DNA from: Salvator merianae
Taxonomy: Eukaryota; Chordata; Lepidosauria; Squamata; Teiidae
Direction of reading: 5' to 3'
Assembly (NCBI GenBank): GCA_003586115.2
Contig: QVOM02000057.1
Coordinates: 8,930,611-8,994,610 of the forward strand
DNA length: 64,000 nt
Position 1 is the stretch's first letter, and every line of letters begins with the position of its first letter. The notes below the pieces were generated by a model that worked only from the letters and a program-made list of their open reading frames with translations, searched no databases and was not told where the DNA came from. Of this stretch, positions 12,426 to 23,838 are shown one piece after another. The position numbers and the translations under genes are program-made.

Positions 12426-13187
12426 TATCCCAGACTACAAAATCAATTCAGGGCTTATGTTATGGTCGTTGCACTAGCCTGCAAGTGCTTAACAGAGAGG
12501 CCACCCAGAAATCCACCAGAGACCTTGAAGTCATTGAGTCACCGAGAATGAAGTTTTGATGCTTAACACATTAGCATGCTATTTGATAGTTGCTTTTTGA
12601 CTTTAGAAACATTTCCGACAAATCTCTAGTAAAAACTGGATTTTTTGTAATTTGGAGGCAAATTGAAGTCCCTGCATTCACTCCCATGCCCCTTTGGTGT
12701 TTTGTGTTGTGAAGACTGGAAGACTTCAATGCACCCCGAGCCAGTTTGAAATCTGTGTGGAGACATGACCTCAAAAGTAATGCTATAGTGCAATTAGTGC
12801 AATATAGTGCAATATAGTGCTATATGCTGCAAAAATCTATGTAATGTTGGCATATGAATTGGAGGTGTTTGTATATAATAAACACTGTAATATTTATACT
12901 AGAAGAATATGCAAGTTACAAATGCCATTTACCATTCCAACAAAATTGGGATAATATCAGTGTTGGCTCCTCGGTGACAGCTGAAGTCTGGGAAGGAAAA
13001 TGTTGGGACCAACCCCCAGGCAACAGAGTTGGAATGGGGCTGGAACACAGGTGCCTGAAGGCTGATAGGCCAAGGCAAAGGGGGATTGGAAAACAGGAGC
13101 TGGAGGAGGAAGGCCAAGGGGCTGAGAAGTTGAAAGGGCACTAGAATAAGGCTTGGCAGGAATGGGACGGAAGAGATTGGAAGCATG

Positions 13188-13816
13188 GGGCCTGTTCACA
13201 CTTGGCAGTAGCAAGCATCAGGCATGCTTGCTAACCAAGTGCGTTCGCACCAGAAGACAGCCACAGCAACTGGGAGCAGACCTCATCCACAGCCGATCGC
13301 TACTACTGCTGGTGCAGTAAGCAGCAGGTCACATCCTTACCTGAAGCTCCGTTCACACTTACCTTGCACCACGGTGGTGGCCATCTTCTGATCTCGTGAT
13401 CACACATGCGTGGTCAGCAATGGGGCCTACCAGGCCCACGCGAGGCCCCAATCGGGCATTCCGGTGCCCAATCGGGTGCGTGCCGGATGCTACTATGGCA
13501 ACAGGGAGGCCTGCACAGTGTGTAGGCGTGGCACAGATCACACCAGCACACTGGGTCCCTCGCTGTAGTGCCATTGGGCCTACCGAATCGCCCAGAAGAT
13601 GGCTGCTGCCGTGGTGCAAGGTAAGTGCAAACGGATCCTTAGCTGAAGCTCGCTTTGAGCTTCAGGTAAGGATTTGGCCTGCTAATTACTGCACCAGCAG
13701 TAGTAGCGATCGGCTGCAGATGGGGTCCGCTCCTGGTCACTGCGGCCGTCTTTGGGTGCGAACGCGCTTGGCTAGCAAGCATGCCTCATGCTTGCTAGCC
13801 AAGTGCAAACAAGCCC
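13188..13816. mobile_element. Fold-back MITE with GGGCCTGTTCACAC / GGGCTTGTTTGCAC ends
   Basis: The left arm begins GGGCCTGTTCACACTTGGC. The reverse complement of the right arm begins GGGCTTGTTTGCACTTGGC. Both continue through AGCAAGCAT...GGCATGCTTGCT, so the arms are long and the element can fold on itself. The flanks ATG and AGG could be a decayed 3-bp TSD. An open frame across it (13396-14271) is fortuitous. Confidence 0.65.
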
Positions 13817-14959
13817 AGGTATTCTATTTGCTGTTTTGGAAATCTGGATGGGGGTGGGTGGGTGAAAGGCACTGTATGAAAGGAGAGACCCAGGAACTGT
13901 TGACCTCATATTTTTGGTTGGACTGGACTGGACTGGACTGGAGCAGGAGGACTGCTCTTCAGAAGCGAGAGATGTGCACTCCACGTGGTGGGTGGTCTCT
14001 AGCGCTGGCTGTGGGTTCTCTTATTTGTATTAATTCTATTTTGGTTCTTTCTCTTTCTGTACCTTGCCTTACCTCTTGCTTTAATTTGGTTGGGGAGGAG
14101 AGGGGAAGGGAGAGTCACTGCAGGGGACTCTTCTTTATTTGCATGATTTATTCTGGTTATATTCAAATAGAATATTTTTATGTTGTTATTTTAATTTTGG
14201 AATCTCTGTCCAGTGTGGTGTGTGATTGGGCACTGGCAGAGCCATGTATCTTTTTGTCTTTTTTCTTTTGAGGTGCCATTTTTTTCCCCGGAATTCTTGG
14301 GGTTCTGTTATTTTTTTCAGTTGTCCGGTCTGGTCTTTTGTCTGTGGTCTGGTAGACACATGCCCACCTTTATATTCTCTTTTTTCATGGGTCTGTGGGC
14401 CTAAGAGTTTTCTTGTGTCAAATCTGGTTGGCTAAGGTCATGCACAGGCACATAGTTAGTTAGTATGTTAGGGATAGGGCAGTGTGGGTTTACAAGTTTA
14501 AATCCCTTTAAATCGAGTCTGAAATAGTAGGTTAGGCTCCAGTTCAGTGTTAGGATAGGTTTCAGGACAAGGCAGGAGGGACACTAGGGTCAGGCTCCCC
14601 AAAAACTGGCTCCCCAAAAACCTCCTCTCCCTCTCTTTTCCTATTCTCCCACCCCACTCCACCAACTTGCTCCTTTTCCCAAACTGAATTCTTCTAGAAG
14701 ACTCCCCCCAAATAAGTCTGCTGCTTCTCTGGGATAATTCAATTCATCTAGGTTTGCATGTGTCTACACAGCAGTGACACAGCATTGTGCTGGTGACCCA
14801 CATTCAAATTAAATAGGTCACCAACACATCCATCTTAGGCTACCCTGAGTCGTTAGGGCTCCCAGCTATTCCCTGGCCCTCATTAGGATTTAGGGACTTA
14901 GGACTTCCTTCAAATCACAGAAAGATGACTGGGAAGGGCAGAGGCATCAGCAAAGAAAA

Positions 14960-17480
14960 GGCAAGTCATGGCAGGCAGGCATCTGAGGGTCTACTCCCTG
15001 AGTCCCCTGCCCAGGTGGACGCTCAAGCATGCAGTGTGCAGGCTTGACTTTCATGGCTGGGAGGCTGGGCCTGAGTCTAATGCTGCTGGTGGGTCTTCTT
15101 CAGTGTTAGGGAAGCATAACCTCTTTTATGTTGAGAAATTGCAAGTTCCTCCAGCAAGGGAAGAGGTGGTGGTGGTGATGGTTTCAGCAGCCAGGACAGC
15201 TGGGCCTTCTCACCTGTCCCAGGTTCCAGTGTGACCTTGCAGCCCAAGACTGAGGAGAAGTAGAAGCCTCGCCCTGGTGCTCCTCGGCCCTGGGCTGGGT
15301 GGTGGTGAAGATGGTTTTGTTCCCCAGAAGGAGCCAGCAGCAGCAGGACCATCACCGTCGAAGAAGGGGCATGATGGTAGCCCTGAGGGTAGAGTGATGT
15401 GGAGGCATTTTGAGCTCTCCTGTGATGCTCCAAACTACGCCGCCTGCAACCACTGTAAGGCACAGGTCAGCAGGGGGCAGAATATCAGGTGTCTTGGCAC
15501 TACAGCGCTGTGGAGCCATTTGAGGAATCGGCAGCCTGGCATCCTTGCCCCTGCTAACAGCAGTGGGCCTGACATGCCTGGGAGTAGCCCTGGCAGTGCT
15601 GTGTCTGCCACCCAGCAGATACAGTTACTCAAGCAGTGATTGCAGAAGTCAAGGGGCAAGTGGGGTGATCACTGAGGTAGATCTCTCTTAACCTGGACAA
15701 TTGTGGAGATGATTGCCCTCGACAATCAGCCACTGTCTGTGGTGGAGAATGACAGCTTCTGTCAGATACCCTACCTGCTTACCCTCGACCACAAGATACT
15801 CTCACGCAACACATTCAGCAGGAGCATGGTGCCCTCCCTGTACAATATGTGTAGGAAGGTGGTGCAGCAACAGATGTCATGCACTGCCATACTTCCCTGT
15901 CCAGTCTTGCATTTCACTGCCAATCTGTGGACCAGCAGCAGTGGATTGCACGGCTCTTTTCTCTTCCTTACTGTGCACTGATGGAGGGAGGAGAGAGAGG
16001 GTGATGTTGCAGCTAGCACTGGTGTTGGTTCTCAAGCTCCCTCTCCAGCAGTGAAGCCATTTTGGGCCTTATTAAATGTGGAAGAGCTTGATACCACCCA
16101 CACTGCTGAACACCTTTCAGAGGTCATGGACAATCAGGTGAAGGGCTGGTTGAGCCGGGACCCAACCTTTATTGGTGGCTTCATGGTCACTGATAATGGG
16201 AAGAATATAATCAAGCAGCCAGCCTGGTGGGGTTTGTGAGTGTCACATGTATGTCTCACACTCTCCACATGGTCAGGCAGGATGTTTTGGACTCTCTATG
16301 CCAGCATCCAGGAGTGTGGTCCTCGCTGATGCTTCTGCCACTTCTATGGAATCCCTTGTGGAGAGATGCCACAGGATGGCTTCCCATTTTCACCGGAGCA
16401 ATAGTGCACAGATGCTTCTCCGCCAGGCCCAGGAGGAGAAGCACCTTCTGGAAATCTGATCCCCACAGATGTTTACACCTGGTGGAACTCCACCTATATC
16501 TTGTTCCAGCACCTGCTGGAGCAAGAGCCCATCCTTCACATGCTGGTAATGAGGCATAGCATGGAGGAGTGCAGTCTCTCTCCAGAGGACTGGCGCACCA
16601 TTGAAGATGCTGGCAAGGCACTCAGATTCTTCAATCAGCTGATGAGGAAACTGAGTGGCAAGACAGCGATGCTGAGCATGGCACTGCCAAGTGTGGTTGC
16701 CCTGCACAAATGCCTCTGTGAGCTTCAGCCACAGCTGTCCACTGAGGCTGGCCAGGCCTTGGTGGGTTGGCTCCAGGCTGGAGTTGAGAGGAAACTGATC
16801 AAACCCTTGAGAAAGAAGTCTGTGGCCAGTCGTCTTGGCAAGTCGTCTTGACCCAAGGGTGAAGGAGGGAGCTATCCCTGCTGATGAGCTCCCTTGGTGG
16901 GGAGAGTGCCTGGTCCATGCAGCTAGGAGAGTTCAGGCAGAGAGGCTGGGCCAGATGTCAGAGTGCAGAGCAGCTGTTTGCAGTGTGTTCCCCACTTCTG
17001 ATGGCAGAAGTTCCCCTGTGACAAGCAGTAGCAGTGGGCCCAGCAGCACGGTTTTGGAGGAAAGTCACGAGGTATGCCACGAGGCACTATCCGCCTCAGA
17101 GTTCAAAGTTTTTGGCTTCAATGACCTGTCCATGAAATGACGGAAGCCAACTACCCTCAATAGTGCTGAGCAGTCCATTCTGCAGTACCTAGAGGGGGCA
17201 GTGAGAGGCGAGGCCACGGTGCCATCTGAGTTTTGGGCAAAGCATCACCAAATCTGGCCAGATTTGGAAGCTATTGCTCAGAAGTACCTGTCTGCTTCAC
17301 TGACATCTGTGCAGAGTAAGAGGGTGTTCTCCATGGTTGGTGATGTGGTGACATCTCATTTCTTTCACGTGGGCACTCAGCTTGTGAAGCAGTTCGTCTT
17401 CTTAAAGGCCAACCTGCCCTTACTGGGCTTTCCTGAGCTGCCTTTGGGGAATGAGTGGCCAGGCCATGGGTGACTCTACC
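14960..17480 (+). pseudogene. Decayed hAT-family transposase (BED zinc finger to C-terminal dimerisation domain)
   Basis: Successive plus-strand pieces in different frames reconstruct the layout of a hAT/ZBED transposase. A BED-finger-like region lies at about 15394-15540 (W..F, then CNHC, then LWSHLRNR; the last His ligand appears replaced by Gln). Central parts lie at 15700-15980 and 16050-16240 (TDNGKNI, VSVTCMSHTLH). A helical region lies at 16500-16850. The hAT dimerisation segment lies at 17220-17440 (FWAKHHQIWPDLEAIAQKYL, then S.QSKRVFS). Several frameshifts and stops make it inactive. It sits between exons 2 and 4 of V2R copy A and has no counterpart seen in copy B. Element ends were not identified. 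Confidence 0.8.
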
Positions 17481-17699
17481 CCAAACCCGCAGCACCAAAG
17501 GCAGTTAGAAAAAAAGGGAGAAAAGGGACTAGGTGGGCCAATAATTCCCAAATAAAATTTAAACAAAAAGAAAGCAGAAAAAAGGTTAAAAAGCCACAAA
17601 GTAAGGGGAAAACAGAAAGCATTGAATAAAGAGGAAATTAGAATCTTAAAAAAAGAAAACAAGGAAAAAAGGGGAAAGGAGGCAGGGAGGGAGAGAGAG

Positions 17700-17790
17700 G
17701 TAGAAAAGAAATCTTACATGTACTTACTCACTCTCTCTCTTTTTCACACACACATGTAGTCTCTCTCTAACACACACACATACCACACCA
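17700..17790. repeat. CT and CA dinucleotide-rich tract
   Basis: Mixed CTCTCT and CACACA runs downstream of the hAT transposase remnant. Confidence 0.7.
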
Positions 17791-18287
17791 ATGACGCCAG
17801 GCTGCTGATGACATGGGGTATGTTCAGTACCCTCAGCCAGGACCTGTCAGGGGCAGCACCCAAGGGCCAGTAGCAGTCTGAGCCTTGGCTGAGGTGGACA
17901 AACCTGCAGGTGAGGCTGCTGGGACAGCAGTAACTCTATTCTCCATTCCCCAATCCATCAGACAGTCAGTGCCACCCTTGTCCCAGAGATCTTCCTTCCT
18001 TTCCTTTACTGTTCTAGTGCTAAAGTAAGCCATGGTAGATAAAACAACATCTCTGCCTGTCTGTTGATACTTTTGCTGAAGTGGGCTGGGACCCAGCCTC
18101 TGCATCTGTATCCATACAGATGTAGTACTAGTACATCTTCCTTGGACCTACACTCCTCAGACTTAGCTGTACTAGTACACACTGGAGAGAGACAGAGTCA
18201 GTCAAACAGAAATATAATATGATAGCAAGCAAGCAGCAGCTCAGCTAATAAGGTAAAGGAAAGCAGTGTTAGGAAGAGGCTTTCCTT

Positions 18288-18933
18288 TAGGGACATGCAT
18301 TTATTAGTGTGATTTCTTTGGGGTTGCTATGTGACATAAGAGAGCACTTATTGGGGCACTTATTTCAATCAGGATTTTTTTTTCCAGCCTCACAATTGGC
18401 CAGGGCCAAGCAGCAAAGGGATCCTCTACTCTTTCATGGATTTTTTTGGGATTCCTCCACCCCAAATCTAAAGAATTGGCACGGTGATCCCCAGGGCACC
18501 CCTAGAGCTCCATGCCAAATTTGGAGGCTGCGGCTGTAATGGGGCGCCAGTTGAGTCCCTTGGACTTCCATGCATTTCTAGTGGCTGTTGGGTGATTTTG
18601 AGTTAGACCCTCCACAATTGGCACAGTGGTCCCTGGGGTGCCCCCAGAGCTCCGTGTTGAAATTTTAGGCTGGAGCTGTAACGGGGCACCAACTGCACCC
18701 CTTTCGACTTCTGTGACAGCTTCATTTTGAGCAATTCTATTGGCTGAAATGTGGTCCCACTGCACCCCTCCCCCAGCTCTCCTGACACCTTCCTTTTGTG
18801 AAAAAAAAGTCAAATCTTTGCATCGAAATAAAAAATAGCATTTTTCGCAGTCACGTTTTCGACTGAAAACAAAGCTTGCCAGTTTTCGATTAACTGTGAA
18901 ACAAAAAGTGGAAAAAACTTGTGCGTATTCCTA
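18288..18933. mobile_element. Probable decayed hAT MITE (TAGGGACATGCA ... GCGTATTCCTA)
   Basis: The left end TAGGGACATGCA and the reverse complement of the right end, TAGGAATACGCACAAG, resemble the TAGGGATGTGCAC termini seen elsewhere in the window. The flanking 8-mers CTTTCCTT and CTGTTCAC agree only partly, so no target duplication can be claimed. It lies between the hAT remnant and exon 4 of V2R-A and appears absent from copy B. Confidence 0.4.
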
Positions 18934-19531
18934 CTGTTCACACTGACACAAGTGTGTAAGCAATCTGAGTCTCTGTTTCTCAGACACTAGAGGCTTTCAA
19001 CTTCTAAGAGGTCAGCAAAATATAGCTATGTTTCAAAGTTGGTGACAAAAGGCCCAGTGAGCACCTGATACATTATCTTAACTCCAGACCACCATATGGA
19101 GCTGTCAGATGCCGTTTGACAGTTGAGTACTAAGTGATTGTGAGAAAAGCCTCATTCAGCACTGTGGGTGGGTCTAATTTTTGTCATGACACTCATCTCA
19201 ATGCTTTATAGCAATAAACAGCCTGTGCACAGAGTGAGCATTTGCACTGGTACCCTGGCTAAACAGTGGTGCTTGTGATGAAGATATGCAGAGGGAAGAG
19301 GGGAAGATCCAACTTCTAAGCTCCATTTCCAAATGACAGGACACATGTGTGACATTGCTCTATGTATTCTCTTCTCCATGCACAACTTATAATGGCAAGC
19401 AACCAAAGAAGAAATATATATATTCTCGTGACCTACTAAAAAATGGCCATGATAATCCAGGGCACAGAGGAATATTATTGAGAACTTTGCTGGTATTTGA
19501 TTCAATTTCCAAAACTCTTTCCTTTTTTTAG

Positions 19532-19759
19532 CTTCACTGGTTTTTAAGGAATCTTCATTTCAACAACAGTGTCGGTGAAGAAATCTCTTTTGATGAGAAT
19601 GGGAACTTGGCAACTGATTATGATATCATCAATTTGATCACGTTTCCCAATGGATCCTTTCACAGGAGAGTCATTGGAAGGATGGGTGTCCAGGTTCCTG
19701 CTGAGAGAGGTTTCACCATTAATGGAAGTGCCATTGTGTGGAGTCCCAAGTTTAACCAG
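19532..19759 (+). CDS. V2R-A exon 4 (end of ligand domain)
   Basis: The acceptor is TTTTTTAG|CTTCAC and the donor CAG|GTTTGA. The 228-bp, phase 0-0 exon reads [20 protein letters not shown] ... DYDIINLITFPNGSF ... FTINGSAIVWSPKFNQ. These are the usual V2R exon 4 blocks (LR...FNNS.GEEI.FDENG, FTI....I.W...FNQ). No stop is present. It is highly similar to copy B exon 4. Confidence 0.88.
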
Positions 19760-21927
19760 GTTTGAAGACCAGTACTTTTCTGAGCCCAGTTTGGATATAA
19801 ATAATTGGGTTTCTTACTGTTGGTTTTCATCATAGTAGATTTAGTCTGGACATGAAAAAGAGAGGAATATTTACATTTCCATCATCTACCCTAGCAATGT
19901 GGGTTGTTTCTGTCATCTTCCACTCCACAATATGTCATGGGCCATGGTCATATCTCATATTATTTAAGACGGAGGCTGACGTAAGTTCTCAGACTACAGA
20001 CACTAAATTGCATTCCCAGTTTTTCCCAGGACTTTCCTGCCTGGAATAGGATTATCCTAAATTTGGATAATTCCAGCACAGAGTTTGTTTCACCAAGAAA
20101 TGGTCCCAACCAGGCCACCTCCCGCCGCTCTCCTGATGCTCCCCACTGCTTCCCACCCACAATGCCTCTGCTGCCACCTCGATGTTCCCTGCCAACTGCA
20201 GTCATGTCCCATCACCCCCCAAAGCCCCTGCCACCTCCCACCCCCAATGCCCTCACCACCACCTCAATGCCATTGAGACTGCAGCCGCCTGCTGATGCCC
20301 CACTGTCCCCGCCACCTCCCACCACCCCCAATGCACCTTCTGCCCCCTGGCTCTCCCCTGACTTCCTCCACCCCCTGCCCCAACGTAACTTTTACCATGA
20401 AGGCTCGGGTGACAATGGCAGCATTGGCAGTGTGAGCTGGAGGGGGTCAAAAACAGTCGAAGTCCCCTCTCTGTCCCAGGGACAAACTACAACATACAAG
20501 TGTGACTGTGTTCATGGACAAAAGGCATATCTAAATATCAAGACATCAAGTGAGGGATTGGTTACTGAAAGTGTTTTTTCCCATATTCACACCCTGTCTG
20601 TTTTAGAAGAGAGATGTTTTCTCAATTTACCTGCATGGACCTCCAGATGTCCAGGTATTCAGACATACCAGGGAACTAGAAGGGGACAGAAAAGAGTAGT
20701 CCATGCTAAGGAACTTTTTACATTTACAGTGGGCTGCCCTGCTCTCCATTGTAGAGTTTGCCACACTCTGTACAAGGACTGGGATGAAATTCCTTTGAAC
20801 CTTTTGCTGAGTATGTGTGGTTTCCTATCTCCATGGTTCATAAGACATAAAGGAGCAAAGGTGAGGAGCGGATGCCATGAGATACCCTTGGCACTGTAGC
20901 ACATGCCTATAGTAGATGTACCCGGGCTGAAGACTCTGCCCCATCACCAAAACTTTCCTGAGTGACGTGTTTTGGGACTATCTTGATTTTCATCCTCCTT
21001 TTTCAGTCAGGGAAGGTCTGACTGAAGAAACAGGAATGCATCCCCTCTTGCCCCTTGTAAGATGAATGGAGAGAAGAGATGTCCTAGGTGTGGATTGTCT
21101 CTCATGATAGGCCATTTGCATGGCCAGTGGCCAGGTCAGCTTCAGGAGTTCTGGTGTCTCTGCATGGAGACCAGTTTTTCTGATCTACTAGTGTGGCAGC
21201 TGTGCTGTGCAGGCACCAGTGTCCACCCACCTTAATTGAGTTCTGCTACGCATTGTGAGCAGAGTTAAGGGGTCATGGTGTTCTCTGAGGGGAAAATACA
21301 CAGCCTCTGACTGAGATGCTCTTTCCCTGCCTCCAGGATGTAGCATGGGTCCTCAGTCACATCAGAGTGGGTACGTGAGGGAACACACCACCCTTGGGGC
21401 TGAGAAAGGATTTTTCCACAGGGTAGTGGAGATGCAGCCTAGTTCTTCACAAGATATTTAAATAGTGCAACAGAAGGCCCTCTCAAAAGTCAGAGAGGAG
21501 AACATTATTTATACATAGTTAGCAACACAGAGAAGACTCTGTTGTTCTAACTTCAAGACAAGGATTGGGAATCGGCTTTGGCCTCAAATATTTAAAGAAA
21601 TGCATTGTTCTATATCTACCTGCCCATGGTTTAAGAACTGCAGGTGTGGCCCCCCTTGCTGTGCCACCAACTTCAGCAGCTAAAGGATTGCTTATTCAGG
21701 ATAGGGTGTTCTTGGGGGCTAGCCCCCAGACTATGGAATAGTTATTCCTGAGGTGTGCCATGTATCTTCACCGTATACATTCAGAAGACTAGTAATGCAC
21801 ATCTACTTACTCTGGCCTTTGACTGAGGAAATAGTTCCTGCCAGACTTTTAGGCACTGCTATTGTCTTAGTTGATTCTTGTAAGGCTGTTTTTACTGTTA
21901 TAATCTGCCCTGAGAACTTTGGGTATA

Positions 21928-22272
21928 GAAGAAGAAGAAGAAGAAGAAGAAGAAGAAGAAGAAGAAGAAGAAGAAGAAGAAGAAGAAGAAGAATTTGGTT
22001 TTTATACCCCGCTTTTCTCGGCCGAAGCTGACTCAAAGCAGCTTACAAGGTTATTTTTCACCCGAAGGCTTACATCTATCTATCTTCCACATCACACAAA
22101 GTGATGCTCCCTATTTATCTACTTGCAATTGCTTGCTTTCAAACAGCTAGGTTGACTGGAGCTAGAGGCCAGTAGAGGGTGCTCATCTCCTCTACACGGC
22201 AGACAAGGGCCTCGAACTCCGATCCTCCTATTGAAAGATCAGTGCCTTAGCCACCTGCGCCACCGTGCCTCC
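21928..22272 (-). mobile_element. tRNA-derived SINE with (GAA)22 tail
   Basis: On the minus strand the 5' part starts GGCACGGTGGCGCAGGTGGC, an A-box-like tRNA start, and carries GAGTTCGAGGCCC, a B-box-like RNA polymerase III promoter. The 3' part reads GAAAAGCGGGGTATAAAAAC and ends in a 66-bp TTC run (GAA on the plus strand, 21928-21993). Pol III boxes, a unique body and a simple tail are the SINE layout. The family is not named here. It has no counterpart in copy B intron 4. Confidence 0.75.
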
Positions 22273-22345
22273 ATTTAATATTTGTATTAAATGTATTTGT
22301 ATAGGGCAGGATACAAATACAAAACAAACAAAAATGAATAAAGAG

Positions 22346-22690
22346 AATCATAGAATCATAAAGTTGGAAGGACCCCCAGGATCATTGAGTCCAACCTCCT
22401 GCTCAATGCAAGATTCACTAAACCATCCCAGACAGATGTCTATCCAGCCTCTGATTGAAGACCTCCAGTGAAAGAAAGCTCACCACCTCCTGTGGCAACC
22501 TATTCCCTTGACTGATCGCCCTTACAGTCTGAAAGATTTTTCTAGTATCTAGTCTGTATTTACTCCCTTGAAGTTTCATCCCTTTGTTTCTAGTCCTTCC
22601 TTCTTGTGTAAGTGAGAATAGGGTCAAACCCTTTGTACTGTGACAGCCCTTCATACTTGAAAACAGATACTTGAAAATCAGTCTAAAACA
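22346..22690 (-). mobile_element. 5'-truncated CR1 LINE tail
   Basis: On the minus strand the sequence ends with the CR1 3' signature (TTGGA.TCAATGATCC, CCAACTTTATGATTC). Upstream is the ORF2 C-terminal region (AGGTTGCCACAGGAGGTGGT; LITKYLFSSMKGCHSTKG-type codons). CR1s are typically 5'-truncated like this. Confidence 0.8.
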
Positions 22691-22791
22691 TCCTCAACAT
22701 AACTGTCTGCATCCAGAGCATTTTTATATTCTGAAATTATGCATTTTTTTTCATTTCTTTCCTCCCTCTCCCAACTTTGTTGTTACACCAG

Positions 22792-22918
22792 GAGGTGCCC
22801 AGTTTTACCTGCGTTGAGAGCTGCCACCCTGGACAGAGCATATCAATCCAACCAGGGAAGCAAGTGTGCTGCTATGACTGTGTTCAGTGCCCCCCAGGAA
22901 GTATTTCAACCTTGTGGG
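22792..22918 (+). CDS. V2R-A exon 5 (cysteine-rich linker)
   Basis: The acceptor is CACCAG|GAG and the donor TGGG|GTGAGT. The 127-bp exon, phase 0 to 1, encodes ..[18 protein letters not shown], then [17 protein letters not shown]. The C...C.PG....CCYDC..CP spacing is that of the nine-cysteine linker that couples the ligand domain to the 7TM region in class C receptors. An alternative acceptor 3 bp further in would drop the first Glu. Confidence 0.88.
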
Positions 22919-23838
22919 GTGAGTGAATGAATCCAGATGATTTTAGGGGTAGAAAGAAAGACCTGAAGAAAGACCTAATTTAGGTATTCTAAATTACAGT
23001 GGAAGAACTTCCCCCCAGAAGACAGGTAGAAGATGGTGGTATGTCTTGAATTACTTTAATAAATCCATCAAGATAGAGAATATTCGTAATGTTGTACTTC
23101 CACCCTGTTCAAGCATATTCCACTTTTGACAATGAGATTATTGGTTTTAAATGCCTCATTTGGCCCCATAGGGTAGCTGATGCTAGTCTCCTTGCAGAAC
23201 AGTTGTCTCACCTGATTCAGAGTCATAATCAGAAATCCTATATTCTTTATTCTGGAGATAACTTTATGGATACTTATAGTAACTTCTCCACTACTTAAGA
23301 GGCTTCACTCCATATTTCCTACCAAATGGAAGTGCCATGATTTATCACCAGCATTTCCTGGTGGACAGTTGTGTAGACAGGCAATCCATAATGAGATCTG
23401 TTGCACACAGCCAGAGCTCAGCATATTCTTCACCCAACTCCTGTGTCAAATGGAACATCTTCATGATTAACAGATATTGACAGATATAGGAACTAGTCAC
23501 TCTTTTTCATTCTTTTTATTTTTCTCTTCCTTCCTATTGGGAAAGAATGTAGAAACACACAACATCTACAAGACACATGGAAATAGTACTGAAGACTCAT
23601 ATCAGAAGTCATTGGAATAACTTAAAATAATGAACATGGAAATGTTCCCAAAATATGAATTACAACAATTATAGCTCCAATGTAGGAGAATGTTGAATAT
23701 TTTAATAAGAATTGTTATGAACAACATGCTGCACTCACACATATCACTGAACTGTTGACATCCCAGATTAATAACATGCTTTGTGGATCATAACACATAG
23801 ACCCCTGCCTATTAATATGAAATATTTGCTCCTTTCAG
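22919..23838 (+). other. V2R-A intron 5
   Basis: A 920-bp intron that aligns with the ends of copy B intron 5. It lacks the roughly 1.2-kb L1 found there and so serves as a paralogous empty site. No other feature was recognised. Confidence 0.75.

Larger units (their letters stand above)
19760..22791 (+). other. V2R-A intron 4
   Basis: Holds C-rich low-complexity sequence at 20100-20390 (repeated CCACC/CCCC units), a SINE with a GAA tail and an antisense CR1 tail. The long plus-strand frame at 20063-20899 starts at a TTG, crosses the low-complexity tract, matches no family and has no counterpart in the copy B intron, so it is not annotated. Confidence 0.65.

Noticed and set aside
13396..14271. 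291-codon plus-strand frame
   Set aside because: Its first half is the right arm of a fold-back MITE and its second half is low-complexity intron sequence. No family signature, and no equivalent in copy B.
18288..18933. Clean hAT insertion with target duplication
   Set aside because: End sequences fit, but the flanking 8-mers do not match. Kept only as a low-confidence remnant.
20063..20899. 278-codon plus-strand frame, Pro-rich
   Set aside because: Starts at TTG, runs through a CCACC-type low-complexity tract inside V2R-A intron 4, and is not conserved in the copy B intron.
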